NCBI GenBank assembly: GCA_016293495.1 | Contig: JAEDED010000033.1 | Location: forward strand, 1-22,455 | From: Treponema sp. | Lineage (GTDB): Bacteria > Spirochaetota > Spirochaetia > Treponematales > Treponemataceae | Length of the DNA: 22,455 bases | Direction of reading: 5' to 3' | Shown here: positions 1 through 8,749 of the stretch, piece after piece | Numbering within the stretch: position 1 is the first letter of the stretch | Layout: each line of letters opens with the position of its first letter | Position numbers and translations under genes: made by a program | The notes under the pieces: model-generated | Told to the model about the DNA's origin: nothing | Seen by the model: the letters and a program-made list of their open reading frames with translations, nothing else | Database searches by the model: none

Positions 1-18
1 ACAACTTTTTTATAAATT

Positions 19-50
19 TTTGAAAATTTTTCAAATTTTTTTATTTTTTT
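19..50 (+). terminator. Weak AT-only hairpin with long T tract
   Basis: A 7-bp AT-rich stem (19-25 with 29-35) is followed by T-rich sequence to about position 50. It could end a plus-strand gene lying before the window. The stem has one G-C pair, so it may simply be AT-rich intergenic DNA. Confidence 0.3.
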
Positions 51-65
51 TAATACGGTTTTTTA

Positions 66-95
66 TTGACGGAATTCCACTAAAATTAATATATT
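66..95 (+). promoter_or_regulatory. groES promoter, sigma-70 type
   Basis: TTGACG (66-71) and TATATT (90-95) are separated by 18 nt, which places the start near 102 and gives a leader of about 38 nt. No CIRCE-type (TTAGCACTC) heat-shock repeat was seen between promoter and gene. Confidence 0.55.
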
Positions 96-139
96 GTAGG
101 TACAAAGTATTAAATTACTATTTTTATAGGAGTTCATAA

Positions 140-415
140 ATGAAAATCAAACCTTTAGCAGACAGAGTTCTCGTAAAACCAGCAAAAGCAGAAGCTAAGA
201 CAGCATCAGGAATCATCATTCCAGAAGCTGCACAGGAAAAAACACAGACAGCTACAGTAGAAGCTGTAGGACCTGGAACAGAAAAAGATCCTGTTACTGT
301 AAAAGTTGGCGAAACAATTATGTACGACAAATATGCAGGAACACAGATTAAGATGGACGGTGAAGAATATCTTATCGTTAAGAATTCTGACATCATCGCA
401 GTAATCGAAAAATAA
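140..415 (+). CDS. groES: GroES co-chaperonin (Hsp10)
   Basis: This 91-residue protein is the lid of the GroEL folding chamber in the cytoplasm. Seen: the N-terminus MKIKPLADRVLVKP, the mobile-loop region around residues 17-36 (TASGIIIPEAAQEKTQT), then VEAVGPG, the beta-barrel segment with VKVGETIMYDKYAGT, and the end EYLIVKNSDIIAVI. Length is normal for bacterial GroES (about 90-100 residues). The start is fixed by AGGAG at 128-132, 7 nt before the ATG. The gene has its own promoter and a strong terminator and is not followed by groEL, so the two chaperonin genes are unlinked here, at least on the downstream side. Identification is secure. Confidence 0.97.
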   Translation: MKIKPLADRVLVKPAKAEAKTASGIIIPEAAQEKTQTATVEAVGPGTEKDPVTVKVGETIMYDKYAGTQIKMDGEEYLIVKNSDIIAVIEK

Positions 416-436
416 TTTACAGTTATTCATAAACAG

Positions 437-497
437 AAAGCCCGGCAGAACTTTAGATTCCTTTAACACGGAATGCTTTAATTCTGTCGGGCTTTTT
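437..497 (+). terminator. Intrinsic terminator of groES
   Basis: A stem of about 14 bp (437-450 with 482-495, one G-T pair) is followed by T6. The loop holds a second inner stem, ATTCC/GGAAT. It sits between convergent genes. On the minus strand its T tract is short (TTT, then C), so it probably serves the TPR gene only weakly. Confidence 0.85.
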
Positions 498-526
498 TAT
501 TTGCTTTTAGAAATTAATATCGAAAA

Positions 527-2446
527 TTAATTTCTTATTTTAGAAAGAAGCAGACGCGCTTTCGAATGAGAAGGATTAAGATAGATTGCGTACTTAAGCG
601 ATTTAATTGCATCTTCAACTTTATCCATATCATTATATAAAACACCGATGCGGTACAGCGCTTCTGATTTTGATCTTAAATCCTGCGAATCACTTGCAGC
701 TTTTCCGTAGAGAGAAAGCGCTTCGTTTTTATTTCCTGTGCTGGAATAAATCATTGCAAGATTCATTTTTGCAGAGGCAGATGCACGAGGTGAAACTTCG
801 CGAACAGTTTTTGAGTCCTTAACATATTCCACGAAAACTATAAAATCATAAAGCTGTTTGGCAAGGCTCGCCCTTTTTGCTTCAGTAACAAACCATGCAG
901 CGTTTTCAATTTCCCAGTTCTGAAGCTCATGAATATGATGGAAGAATTCATCGTAGAAAGGTTCTTCTGGATTAAACTTGTAACGGGTCGAAATATATCT
1001 GTTGAAAAGTTCCTCGGCCTCTTCTTTTCGGTCAAGAGAAAGGAATCCGTGAACTGCATAACGAACTATTTCTGGCGGATACAGATTTGTTCCGAGTGTA
1101 TTTTTTTCGAGAGTTGTGTAGATTTTTGCAAGATATGCCTTGTCTGTAATATTCTGAGTTTTGTCTTCAAGATCAAGTTTTGCAACATACAGCTGATAAT
1201 TTTTAAAACGATTCAGGCTGTCATCCATTCTGGCAATTGCATCTTCAACGGGAATTTTCGGAATGTCGTCATAAGCTTTCATATCCATCGAACGGATTCC
1301 CAATTTACGAAGTTCCTGAGTCATAGGATCATCAAGGCTCAGAAGGCTTGAATTGTATGCATAGTTTCCATATGTGATGAGGCCAGGAACATAGTCAGGC
1401 CATTTTGAAACTTCAAACAAAAGAAGCTTATAAGCACCTTTTGCGTCATCACGACTTTGCGCCCATACAGCGCTGTTATGATAAATAACACTGAGAATAT
1501 CAACTCCAGGAATCGAATATTCACTGTCTGAAATTTCTGCCGAATTTTCTTCATCGTCGCGAGCTGTCAGATATTCAAGAATGGCACTTCTCTCTTTTTC
1601 TGCAAGTTTTTCTTCTGCAAGATTAACGTAACAGTCAGCAAGAAGAGCTCTGGCTTTAAGACTGAGATTCTGTTTTTTCTTCAGATTCTTTTTAAGATCA
1701 AAGTCATCAGTCATTTCTCTTTCTGCAAGATCAAGTGCGGCTTTAAAATCTTCTGCAGCATCAACAAATTTTCTGTCGTCATATTTTACAAGCGCCCAGA
1801 AATATGCATCCTGCGCACTCTGATATTCACGCGGGCTGATTACAAATGCCTGATTAATTTTACCTGACGTAAGACTTACGATGGCATTATTGCGAAGCCA
1901 TCGGTTGTCTTTTGAACCGGCATATGCATCAAGATAAATTCCAGAATAATCTTCGCTGCAGAAATCATCATATGTAACTTTAGCAAAGCCGGATTTAACT
2001 TTAGATTTAAGAAGAGCTTCGGCATATAGAGAACCATATTCGGTTCCGGAAAGTTTTTTGCCGGTTTTCATGGCTTCTTTTAAATCATCTTTTTTTAAAA
2101 GAATTGATGTATAAACTGCTGTAAGCTGAAGGTTTTCGGGATCGTTTTTAATTGCTGACTTTACAACGCCTTCAGCTTTTTTAGTTTCGCCAAGACGTAA
2201 ATAACGGCGGCAGATTCCAAGCCTGAAATTTGATGAAAGCGATTTGTTGTCAGTTTTATCAAGGAGTTTTAACGCAGATTCCACCTGCCCCTGATTTATA
2301 TAGCGGTCAATTTCATCGAGGGTTGAAGTTAATGATGAAACTGAAACTTTTTTTGAACAAGAAAAAAAGCAGCCCGACGTGATTACGGCTGCAACAATCA
2401 ATACTAAGATTTTACACAAACCATAATGTCTAAGACTGCTTTTCAA
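527..2446 (-). CDS. TPR-repeat lipoprotein
   Basis: This is a 639-residue protein with a lipoprotein signal. After basic residues there is a hydrophobic stretch (about 11-24), then candidate lipidated cysteines C26 (ITSGC) and C30 (FFSC, the kind of loose box spirochetes use). The mature part is helical with TPR-like units: one near residues 45-120 (GQVESALKLLDK, LRLGETKKAEGVVKSAI) and a clear C-terminal set (NLAMIYSSTGNKNEALSLYG, then ALYRIGVLYNDMDKVEDAIK). TPR lipoproteins usually act as periplasmic or envelope scaffolds; the specific role is unknown. AAAGGA lies about 6 nt before the ATG. It is the last gene of the SurA-like/nusB/TPR group, 30 bp after nusB. Confidence 0.8.
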   Translation of the reverse strand: MKSSLRHYGLCKILVLIVAAVITSGCFFSCSKKVSVSSLTSTLDEIDRYINQGQVESALKLLDKTDNKSLSSNFRLGICRRYLRLGETKKAEGVVKSAIKNDPENLQLTAVYTSILLKKDDLKEAMKTGKKLSGTEYGSLYAEALLKSKVKSGFAKVTYDDFCSEDYSGIYLDAYAGSKDNRWLRNNAIVSLTSGKINQAFVISPREYQSAQDAYFWALVKYDDRKFVDAAEDFKAALDLAEREMTDDFDLKKNLKKKQNLSLKARALLADCYVNLAEEKLAEKERSAILEYLTARDDEENSAEISDSEYSIPGVDILSVIYHNSAVWAQSRDDAKGAYKLLLFEVSKWPDYVPGLITYGNYAYNSSLLSLDDPMTQELRKLGIRSMDMKAYDDIPKIPVEDAIARMDDSLNRFKNYQLYVAKLDLEDKTQNITDKAYLAKIYTTLEKNTLGTNLYPPEIVRYAVHGFLSLDRKEEAEELFNRYISTRYKFNPEEPFYDEFFHHIHELQNWEIENAAWFVTEAKRASLAKQLYDFIVFVEYVKDSKTVREVSPRASASAKMNLAMIYSSTGNKNEALSLYGKAASDSQDLRSKSEALYRIGVLYNDMDKVEDAIKSLKYAIYLNPSHSKARLLLSKIRN

Positions 2447-2476
2447 ATGAAATTCCTTTAAATAAAATTCTAGAAT

Positions 2477-2887
2477 TTAATTATTTTCTTTGCTGATTTT
2501 ATCCAGCATTGCATTAGTAAACTTGAATGATTCCTCTGGACCAAAGTCTTTTGAAAGTGAAATAGCTTCATCGATTACGATTGAGGCTGCAATATCTTTC
2601 TGGAATACAAGTGAATAAATGCTCATTCTTAAAATTGCAAGAGTAACTTTATTAAGTCTGTCAAATGTCCAGTTTTCAGAAAGATGACCTTTAATAAGTT
2701 CATCAATCTTTTCGATATTTTCGATTGTTCCTGCAATAATAAGTCTTGAGAAAGTTAAGTCACCTTCTTCAAGATTATCTATGGAATCTACCCATGCAAA
2801 CTGAAGCAGATTATCAAGAGATTCTCCGCTTACATCCCATGAGTAGAGTGCCTGGAATGCTATAATTCTACTTTTACGGCGTGACAC
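2477..2887 (-). CDS. nusB: Transcription antitermination factor NusB
   Basis: This is a 136-residue NusB, which binds boxA RNA with NusE (ribosomal protein S10) in rRNA antitermination complexes. Typical features are the basic start MSRRKSRIIAFQALYSWDVSG, FDRLNKVTLAILRMSIYSL in the middle, and IVIDEAISLSKDFGPEESFK followed by FTNAMLDKI near the end. It starts at GTG; AGGAG ends 6 nt upstream and supports that start. It lies 13 bp after the SurA-like gene and 30 bp before the TPR gene, so co-transcription is likely. Confidence 0.95.
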   Translation of the reverse strand: MSRRKSRIIAFQALYSWDVSGESLDNLLQFAWVDSIDNLEEGDLTFSRLIIAGTIENIEKIDELIKGHLSENWTFDRLNKVTLAILRMSIYSLVFQKDIAASIVIDEAISLSKDFGPEESFKFTNAMLDKISKENN

Positions 2888-2900
2888 AGAAAGCTCCTAA

Positions 2901-3989
2901 TTACCAGTTAAGAAGAGCATCAAGATCTGCACCTTTCTTTTTGTAATCTACGTTTGCCGGTGTATTCAGTTCTTTTCTGATTTCTTCAATTGCCTTCAAC
3001 ATACCAGTCTGCTGTTTCTGAGCTGTTACAAACTGTTTGATGTATTCGTAAACTGTTACGTTTGTTCCCGGCTGATATGGATCTGAAAGTCCGAGCATTT
3101 TTCCGTCAATTTTTTCAAGAACAATGTAGAAACCTGTAGCAATACCGCTGTCTGTAATTTCTGAAGGAGTATTTAATTTCTGCTTGAAAATGTTCAAAAG
3201 ATTTTCGTATGACATTCCCATTGCAGCTGCATATTCCTGAGTTTTTGCTACATATGTTTCGGCAGCCATAAATCCTGTTTTGTCTGGATTCTGTCCCTGG
3301 CTGATTAAATCTGCAACTTTGATTTTTCCAGAAATGAAATCTTTTCTGTAGCCTTCAATTTTTTTCTGAGCGCCAGCGGCATCGTTTCCTTTTAAGGCAG
3401 AAACAAATACGACTCTGACTGTATCAGCCCAGATAAGTTTTGCTTTATTCATTTCGTAGAAATCACGGATTTCTTTATCGTCAGCTGAAATTGCCTGAAT
3501 TTCTGCGCCTTTTTTCTTCATAACATACTGCTGTGCAAGTACGTTGCTTTTAAGGGAATTTTTGTACTGAGCTACATTCATTCTTACCTGCGACTTAAGG
3601 AATTCGTCAACTGATTTTCCTGTTTCCTGTCTGATGATGTCTGCAAGTTCCTTTTCTGTAACCATGCGGCCTACAATCTGTGACATGTTGGCAATATATA
3701 ACTGGTCAATCTGACTGTCAGTAACTGAAAGACCTTCTTTTTTTGCTGCCTGAACAAAAAGCTTCTGGCTAATAACTGATTCAAGGATAGCTTTTCTCTG
3801 TTCAACAGTGAACTTCTTTCCTCCAGCCTGAGCCTGATATACTTCAACAGCATCTTTAACTTCTTTTAAGGTAACAGTCTCATTTCCATTGAGTTTTACA
3901 ACAGCTAATGGCTGAAGATTATTTGACTGCGCTGCCATTGAAAATACTGCAGCAGCTGATAATAAAGTAGCACAAAGTAATTTTTTCAT
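2901..3989 (-). CDS. SurA/PrsA-like periplasmic peptidyl-prolyl isomerase or chaperone
   Basis: This is a 362-residue exported protein. The signal peptide (MKKLLCATLLSAAAVFSMAA) probably ends near residue 20-21. Residues about 25-165 form a SurA-type N-terminal helical chaperone region, including KAILESVISQKLFVQAAKKEG and an LKSNVLAQQYVMKKKG segment. Residues about 185-295 fit a divergent parvulin domain (VRVVFVSALKG through ATGFYIVLEKIDG), but the usual parvulin active-site signature is weak, so isomerase activity is unproven. Its role would be folding outer-membrane or periplasmic proteins. AGGAAGG lies just before the ATG. A TATAAT at 4009-4014 on the minus strand may be its -10 box, though no good -35 was found. 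Confidence 0.75.
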   Translation of the reverse strand: MKKLLCATLLSAAAVFSMAAQSNNLQPLAVVKLNGNETVTLKEVKDAVEVYQAQAGGKKFTVEQRKAILESVISQKLFVQAAKKEGLSVTDSQIDQLYIANMSQIVGRMVTEKELADIIRQETGKSVDEFLKSQVRMNVAQYKNSLKSNVLAQQYVMKKKGAEIQAISADDKEIRDFYEMNKAKLIWADTVRVVFVSALKGNDAAGAQKKIEGYRKDFISGKIKVADLISQGQNPDKTGFMAAETYVAKTQEYAAAMGMSYENLLNIFKQKLNTPSEITDSGIATGFYIVLEKIDGKMLGLSDPYQPGTNVTVYEYIKQFVTAQKQQTGMLKAIEEIRKELNTPANVDYKKKGADLDALLNW

Positions 3990-4061
3990 TTATCGTACCT
4001 TCCTAATTATTATAAATCATCTTTTTGTATTTTAGTTACACTTTTTTAATTATTTGCAACT

Positions 4062-5891
4062 TTACTGCGGATCCAATGGAAGTCCGCCGCTGATTGTAGC
4101 ACGAATACGGCGTACACCAGCTGAAGAAGACTGTTCCTTTTCAATCTTAAAGTCACCAATCTGGGCTGTATGCTGAACGTGTGGGCCACCGCAAACTTCT
4201 TTGCTGAACCAGTCTGTCTTAACATCGCGTCCAACTGTGTAAACTTTTACGTCTTCACCATATTTGTTAGTGAACAAAGCACGAGCTCCGGCTGCCTGAG
4301 CGTCTGCCAAAGGCATAATTTCCATTGTAACAGGGAGGTCTTCTTTGATTTTTTCGTTAACGATTGCTTCAACCTGCTTGATTTCTTCCGGTGTCATTGG
4401 ACGTTCGAAAGTAAAGTCGAAGCGCATGCGTTCTGCGTTGATATTTGAACCTTTCTGGGCAACCTGGTCACCGAGAACGTTAATCAAAGCCTGCTGTAAA
4501 AGGTGTGTTGCTGTGTGATATTTTGTTGCAACATCAGACTGTTCTGCGATACCGCCTTTTGCTTTTCCTGCTTCTGCTGTTTTTGAAGCTTCCTGATGTT
4601 TCTTTTCTGCTTCTTTGAAGCCTTCAACGTCTACTGTAAAGCCGTTTTCTGCACCAAGTTCCTGAGTAAGTTCAAGAGGATAGCCGTATGTTTCGTAAAG
4701 GTTGTAAGCAACTTTTCCGGAAATGATCTTTTTAGGATTTTTCATCAGGTTAGGAAGCATTTTCTGGAATTCTGCTTCGCCTTTTTTGAGGGTTGTGCGG
4801 AATTTTGCTTCTTCTGCTGTAAGTTCTTTATAAACTTTTTCTGCGTTCTGAGCTAATTCTGGGTATGGACCTTTGAAGTTTTCTACTACAACTGCTGCAA
4901 TTTCTGCCATAAAGTCGCGGTCGATACCGAGCTTCATTCCGTGACGGACAGCGCGGCGGATCAGACGACGGAGAACATATCCTGCTCCGACGCGGTCTGG
5001 TGTAACGCCTTTCTGGTCACCAAGGATGAATACTGATGAACGGGAATGGTCTGCGATAATGCGGACAGATTTGTCTTTTTCTTCGTCTGTTCCATATACG
5101 TAACCGCCGGCAAGTTCACCGATTTTTGCAATGATTGGCTGGAATACTTCTGTAAGATATACAGATGTTTTTCCCTGAAGGATACAGTTTGTTCTTTCAA
5201 GTCCCATACCTGTATCTACGTTCTGTTTTGGAAGTGGAACCAATGTCTTTTCGTCAACACGGTTAAACTGCATGAATACGTTGTTCCAGATTTCCATCCA
5301 GTTTGAAGGGTCAGTTCCTTTATTAGAACCAGCAGGAGGAAGACCTTCGCCTACCCAGTAGAAGATTTCTGTATCAGGACCACAAGGACCTGTAGGACCT
5401 GCTGCCCACCAGTTGTCGCTTGCTGGAAGATATGCGATTTTGTCTTCTGGCATTCCTACTGACTTCCAGTAATTGGCTGCATCTTCATCGCGTGGTGCGT
5501 TTTCGTCACCTGCGAAAACTGTTACGGAGATCTTTTTTGGATCAAGTCCGAGCCAGTCTTTAGATGTAAGGAATTCGTATGAGAATGCGATTGATTCTTT
5601 TTTGAAGTAGTCGCCGAGTGACCAGTTTCCCAGCATTTCGAAACATGTTAAGTGAGATGGGTCACCAACTTCGTCGATATCACCTGTACGTACACATTTC
5701 TGGTAGTCTGTGAGACGAGTTCCGGCCGGGTGTTTTTCGCCGAGCAGATAAGGAACAAGCGGATGCATTCCGGCTGTTGTAAACAATACTGATGGGTCGT
5801 TTTCTGGAATCAATGACTGTCCAGAGATTTCTGCATGACCCTTTGACTTAAAAAATTCGATATATTTTGTTCTAAGTTCGTTTGCTGTCAT
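4062..5891 (-). CDS. alaS: Alanyl-tRNA synthetase, short form
   Basis: It charges tRNA-Ala with alanine. The class II catalytic core starts at MTANELRTKYIEFFKSKGH, with motif-2-type residues in HLTCFEMLGNWSLGDYF and later GMGLERTNCILQGK. The editing domain carries its zinc/editing signatures, HTATH at 459-463 and CGGPH at 567-571. The protein ends at residue 609 soon after CGGPH. Most bacterial AlaRS proteins are about 870 residues, so the C-terminal C-Ala domain is absent. Short AlaRS proteins are known in spirochetes, so this is not taken as a truncation. A promoter lies 8 nt from the ATG and there is no Shine-Dalgarno, so the mRNA is probably leaderless. Confidence 0.96.
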   Translation of the reverse strand: MTANELRTKYIEFFKSKGHAEISGQSLIPENDPSVLFTTAGMHPLVPYLLGEKHPAGTRLTDYQKCVRTGDIDEVGDPSHLTCFEMLGNWSLGDYFKKESIAFSYEFLTSKDWLGLDPKKISVTVFAGDENAPRDEDAANYWKSVGMPEDKIAYLPASDNWWAAGPTGPCGPDTEIFYWVGEGLPPAGSNKGTDPSNWMEIWNNVFMQFNRVDEKTLVPLPKQNVDTGMGLERTNCILQGKTSVYLTEVFQPIIAKIGELAGGYVYGTDEEKDKSVRIIADHSRSSVFILGDQKGVTPDRVGAGYVLRRLIRRAVRHGMKLGIDRDFMAEIAAVVVENFKGPYPELAQNAEKVYKELTAEEAKFRTTLKKGEAEFQKMLPNLMKNPKKIISGKVAYNLYETYGYPLELTQELGAENGFTVDVEGFKEAEKKHQEASKTAEAGKAKGGIAEQSDVATKYHTATHLLQQALINVLGDQVAQKGSNINAERMRFDFTFERPMTPEEIKQVEAIVNEKIKEDLPVTMEIMPLADAQAAGARALFTNKYGEDVKVYTVGRDVKTDWFSKEVCGGPHVQHTAQIGDFKIEKEQSSSAGVRRIRATISGGLPLDPQ

Positions 5892-5899
5892 AATATTAA

Positions 5900-5929
5900 A
5901 ATATACCTTTCCAAGGCTAGTATTGTCAA
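5900..5929 (-). promoter_or_regulatory. alaS promoter
   Basis: On the minus strand a perfect -35 TTGACA (5924-5929) is separated by 18 nt from TATATT (5900-5905). The predicted start is 1-2 nt before the alaS ATG at 5891. Confidence 0.7.
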
Positions 5930-5958
5930 TGAAATATTGGGGGTTTGTGGGGAATTTG

Positions 5959-5996
5959 GCTGCCAGTAGATGAAACGAGGTTTCAACTCTGACAGC
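5959..5996. other. Stem-loop between murA and alaS
   Basis: An interrupted hairpin pairs GCTG-c-CAG (5959-5966) with CTG-a-CAGC (5989-5996), with an inner perfect stem TGAAAC/GTTTCA around a GAG loop (5971-5985). Neither strand has a T tract after it, so it is not a standard intrinsic terminator. It lies just upstream of the alaS promoter and after murA. It may be a Rho-type 3' end structure for murA. Confidence 0.5.
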
Positions 5997-6041
5997 GGTT
6001 TATATGGTGTTAATAGGAAATTTTATTACTCGAAAATTCCT

Positions 6042-7322
6042 TTATACTTCTACTCTCTTAATGTGAGCGCCGAGGGACTGGAGGCGTTCTACTAAGTTTT
6101 CGTAGCCACGTTCAATCTGGTAGACATTGCTGATGCGGCTTTCTCCGTGTGCGGCTAAGGCTGCGATTACCATTGCCATTCCGGCGCGTACGTCTGGTGA
6201 AACTAAGTGATCACCGTGGAGGTCGCTTGGGCCTGAAACTAATGCGCGATGCGGGTCGCAGAGTGTGATTCTTGCACCCATACTGATGAGCTTGTCTACG
6301 AAGAACATGCGCGATTCGAACATTTTTTCGAAAATCAGAACGTTGCCATCAACCTGTGTTGCAACAACTGTCATGATACTTGTCAAATCTGGTGGGAATC
6401 CTGGCCATGGCATGTCGTCGATCTTTGGAATCTGACCGCCAAGGTCTGTATTTACCTTTAATTCCTGGCCCTGAGCTACTTCGAGAGCATCGCCGTCGAT
6501 TGTCCAGCGGATACCGAGTTTGCTGAATGCAATGCGGAGGGGGCGCATATCTTCTGGTTTGATTTTTTCGATGCGGATTGAACCTTTTGTTGCGGCTGCA
6601 AGACCGATGTAGGAACCGATTTCCATGTAATCAGGGCCGATTTCGAATTCGCAGCCGTGGAGTTTTGTTACGCCTTCAATGTAAAGAATGTTGCTTCCGA
6701 TGCCGGTGATTTTTGCACCCATGGCATTGAGCATGTTACAGAGGTCCTGAACATGTGGTTCTGAAGCAGCATTTGTAATTGTAGTTTTTCCTTCGGCGAG
6801 AACGGCAGCCATAAGGGCATTTTCTGTAGCTGTAACTGATGTTTCGTCGAGGAACAGATCATCGCCCACCAGTTTGTTTGCGGTAAAGATGAATTTTCCG
6901 TCGATATCAACTCTTGCGCCAAGTTCTGTCAATGCAAGAAAGTGTGTATCAAGACGACGGCGGCCGATTACGTCTCCACCTGGAGGCATCATGATTGCCT
7001 TACCCATGCGGGCAATAAGAGGTCCGGCAAAAAGAATTGATGCACGAATTTTCTTTGACATGTCTGCAGGAATTTCTGCTGTCTTAACATTGGCACAGCA
7101 AACCTGCCATGTGTGTTCATCTAATCTTTTTACATCAGCTCCCAGTGATTCGAGAATCTTGAACATTACGCCACAGTCTTCGATGGCTGGAATGTTTTTT
7201 AATGTAACAGTATCGTCTGTCAAAAGAGTTGCAGCAATACAAGGCAGCGCAGAGTTTTTATTTCCGCAAGTTGTGATTGTACCTTTAATAGGAAATCCGC
7301 CTTCGATTACATATTCGTGCAT
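6042..7322 (-). CDS. murA: UDP-N-acetylglucosamine enolpyruvyl transferase MurA (Asp form)
   Basis: It performs the first committed step of peptidoglycan synthesis, moving enolpyruvate from PEP to UDP-GlcNAc. The 426-residue length and fold landmarks fit: GNKNSALP at 20-27 (catalytic Lys22), IRASILFAGPL near 92-102, the active loop PPGGDVIGRRRLDTH near 113-127, and the end VYQIERGYENLVERLQSLGA. The residue matching E. coli Cys115 is Asp117. Natural Asp forms are known in mycobacteria, Chlamydia and Borrelia and confer intrinsic fosfomycin resistance. AGGGG lies about 10 nt upstream. The gene follows pepT by 16 bp and is probably co-transcribed with it. Confidence 0.95.
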   Translation of the reverse strand: MHEYVIEGGFPIKGTITTCGNKNSALPCIAATLLTDDTVTLKNIPAIEDCGVMFKILESLGADVKRLDEHTWQVCCANVKTAEIPADMSKKIRASILFAGPLIARMGKAIMMPPGGDVIGRRRLDTHFLALTELGARVDIDGKFIFTANKLVGDDLFLDETSVTATENALMAAVLAEGKTTITNAASEPHVQDLCNMLNAMGAKITGIGSNILYIEGVTKLHGCEFEIGPDYMEIGSYIGLAAATKGSIRIEKIKPEDMRPLRIAFSKLGIRWTIDGDALEVAQGQELKVNTDLGGQIPKIDDMPWPGFPPDLTSIMTVVATQVDGNVLIFEKMFESRMFFVDKLISMGARITLCDPHRALVSGPSDLHGDHLVSPDVRAGMAMVIAALAAHGESRISNVYQIERGYENLVERLQSLGAHIKRVEV

Positions 7323-7338
7323 AATATTTTCCCCTGAT

Positions 7339-8607
7339 CTATAATTTTGAAATTAATGTACTTAAGTTTATAACAATATCGGTTGCTTTTACCATCTGGG
7401 TGAGCGAAACCCATTCTGAAGCCGAGTGATAATTGTGGGCACCGGTAAAAATGTTTGGTGTAGGAATTCCCATTTCTGTAAGACGGGAACCGTCGGTGCC
7501 GCCGCGAATCGGAGTCATTACCGGTTCGACTCCACATTCCCTGAACGCATCAATAAGAACGCTCTTTACGTAAGGAACTTTTTCAAGACCTTCACGCATG
7601 TTAAGGTACTGCTGGATGTGCTCAATTTTCACCTTTCCGCCAAAGGAAGCAGCAGCCGCATTTGCAAGCTGTTCTACTATTGCCTTTCGGCGTTCCATAT
7701 TATCTTTATCGAAATCCCTTAAGAAAAGAGAAACCGATGCTTCTTCCATTGAACCTGAAAATCTTAACGGGCAGTAAAATCCCTGGCGGCCGTCAGTTGT
7801 TTCAGGCGATTCGTGACGCGGGAGACTGTTGATGAAGGCGCTTGCCATTGAGATTGCGTTAACCATTCCGTTGGCGCGCGCTGCGTTTGTGTGGCTTGAA
7901 ACTCCGGTAAACACGAGATCTGAGCGGTAAGCGTTGAAGCATTCGCTTTCGAGTTCGCCGATGTGGCCGCCGTCTACTGTGTAGGCAAATTTGCTTTTGA
8001 GTTTTTCAAGTGGAACTTTGTCCATTCCGTGGCCTGTTTCTTCGTCTGGAGAGAACATTACTTCGATGAGGCCGTGAGGAATTTCAGGGTGCGCCATAAG
8101 GTATTTTAATGCGCTGACGATGATTGTGATTCCAGCCTTGTCGTCTCCGCCTAAAAGTGTTGTGCCGTCAGTTGTGATGATTGTATCTTTTTCGTCAGCT
8201 GCCTGTTTGAGCGCCTGATTTTTTGCAGGATCAAGGACAATATTGTTCTTAAGCTGAATTACGCGCCCGTCATAGTTTTTGACAACCTGCGGGTTTACGT
8301 TTAAGCCTGTTACTTCTTCGACTGTATCCATGTGGGCAAGAAGACAGAATGGCTTGGCATTTTCTAAGCCTTTTGTGGCGGGAACGTTTGCGTAAACATA
8401 TGAATATTCCGAAATATCTACATCGTTAAAACCAAGTTCCTTTAATTCTGAAGCAAGGATTTTTGCAAATTCAGTCTGCTGTGGTGTTGAAGGAATGATT
8501 CCTTTATCAGCATTTTCTGATGAACTTTGAGAATAGATTTTTGCGTATTTTACAAAACGACTGCAGATCTCTTCTGCTTCTGGAGCAGTTTCGGATAAGA
8601 ATTTCAT
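7339..8607 (-). CDS. pepT: Peptidase T (tripeptide aminopeptidase), M20 family
   Basis: A cytoplasmic zinc tripeptidase that releases N-terminal residues from tripeptides. Metal-ligand motifs are visible: LLAHMDTV (His and Asp), LGGDDKAGI (bridging Asp), DEETGHGMD (the Glu pair), YTVDGG, and GAHNYHSASEWVSL near the end (last His). RGGTDGSRLTEMGIPTPNIF is typical of PepT. The frame is open upstream to 8646, but I chose the Met at 8607 (MKFLSETAPE, 423 residues), because the predicted promoter -10 and -35 boxes overlap the 13 extra codons. There is no Shine-Dalgarno, consistent with a near-leaderless mRNA. It is the first gene of a pepT-murA pair. Confidence 0.92.
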   Translation of the reverse strand: MKFLSETAPEAEEICSRFVKYAKIYSQSSSENADKGIIPSTPQQTEFAKILASELKELGFNDVDISEYSYVYANVPATKGLENAKPFCLLAHMDTVEEVTGLNVNPQVVKNYDGRVIQLKNNIVLDPAKNQALKQAADEKDTIITTDGTTLLGGDDKAGITIIVSALKYLMAHPEIPHGLIEVMFSPDEETGHGMDKVPLEKLKSKFAYTVDGGHIGELESECFNAYRSDLVFTGVSSHTNAARANGMVNAISMASAFINSLPRHESPETTDGRQGFYCPLRFSGSMEEASVSLFLRDFDKDNMERRKAIVEQLANAAAASFGGKVKIEHIQQYLNMREGLEKVPYVKSVLIDAFRECGVEPVMTPIRGGTDGSRLTEMGIPTPNIFTGAHNYHSASEWVSLTQMVKATDIVINLSTLISKL

Positions 8608-8617
8608 ATTACTATAT

Positions 8618-8646
8618 AGAATAAAAGATGCGTAGGAATTTTTCAA
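8618..8646 (-). promoter_or_regulatory. pepT promoter
   Basis: On the minus strand TTGAAA (8641-8646) and TATTCT (8618-8623) are separated by 17 nt. The predicted start is about 4-5 nt before the ATG at 8607. This also argues against the longer reading frame. Confidence 0.5.
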
Positions 8647-8714
8647 GGATATCGGGGAAATTGAAAATTCCCTTTGAGAGAAAATTTGATGAGCGTAAGA
8701 TTTTTTGCGTGACT

Positions 8715-8742
8715 TTTACATTTTTACACAGTTTGATATAAT
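8715..8742 (+). promoter_or_regulatory. Promoter of the threonine-synthase homologue
   Basis: TTTACA (8715-8720) and a perfect TATAAT (8737-8742) are separated by 16 nt. Only 7 nt lie between the -10 box and the ATG at 8750, so transcription probably begins at or next to the A of the start codon. Confidence 0.7.
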
Positions 8743-8749
8743 TTGAACC

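Noticed and set aside
929..1351. Plus-strand open frame of 140 codons inside the TPR lipoprotein gene
   Set aside because: Antisense shadow with no ribosome site and no recognisable domain.
8608..8646. Thirteen-codon N-terminal extension of PepT
   Set aside because: The promoter boxes overlap it, and PepT proteins normally begin close to the MKFL start.
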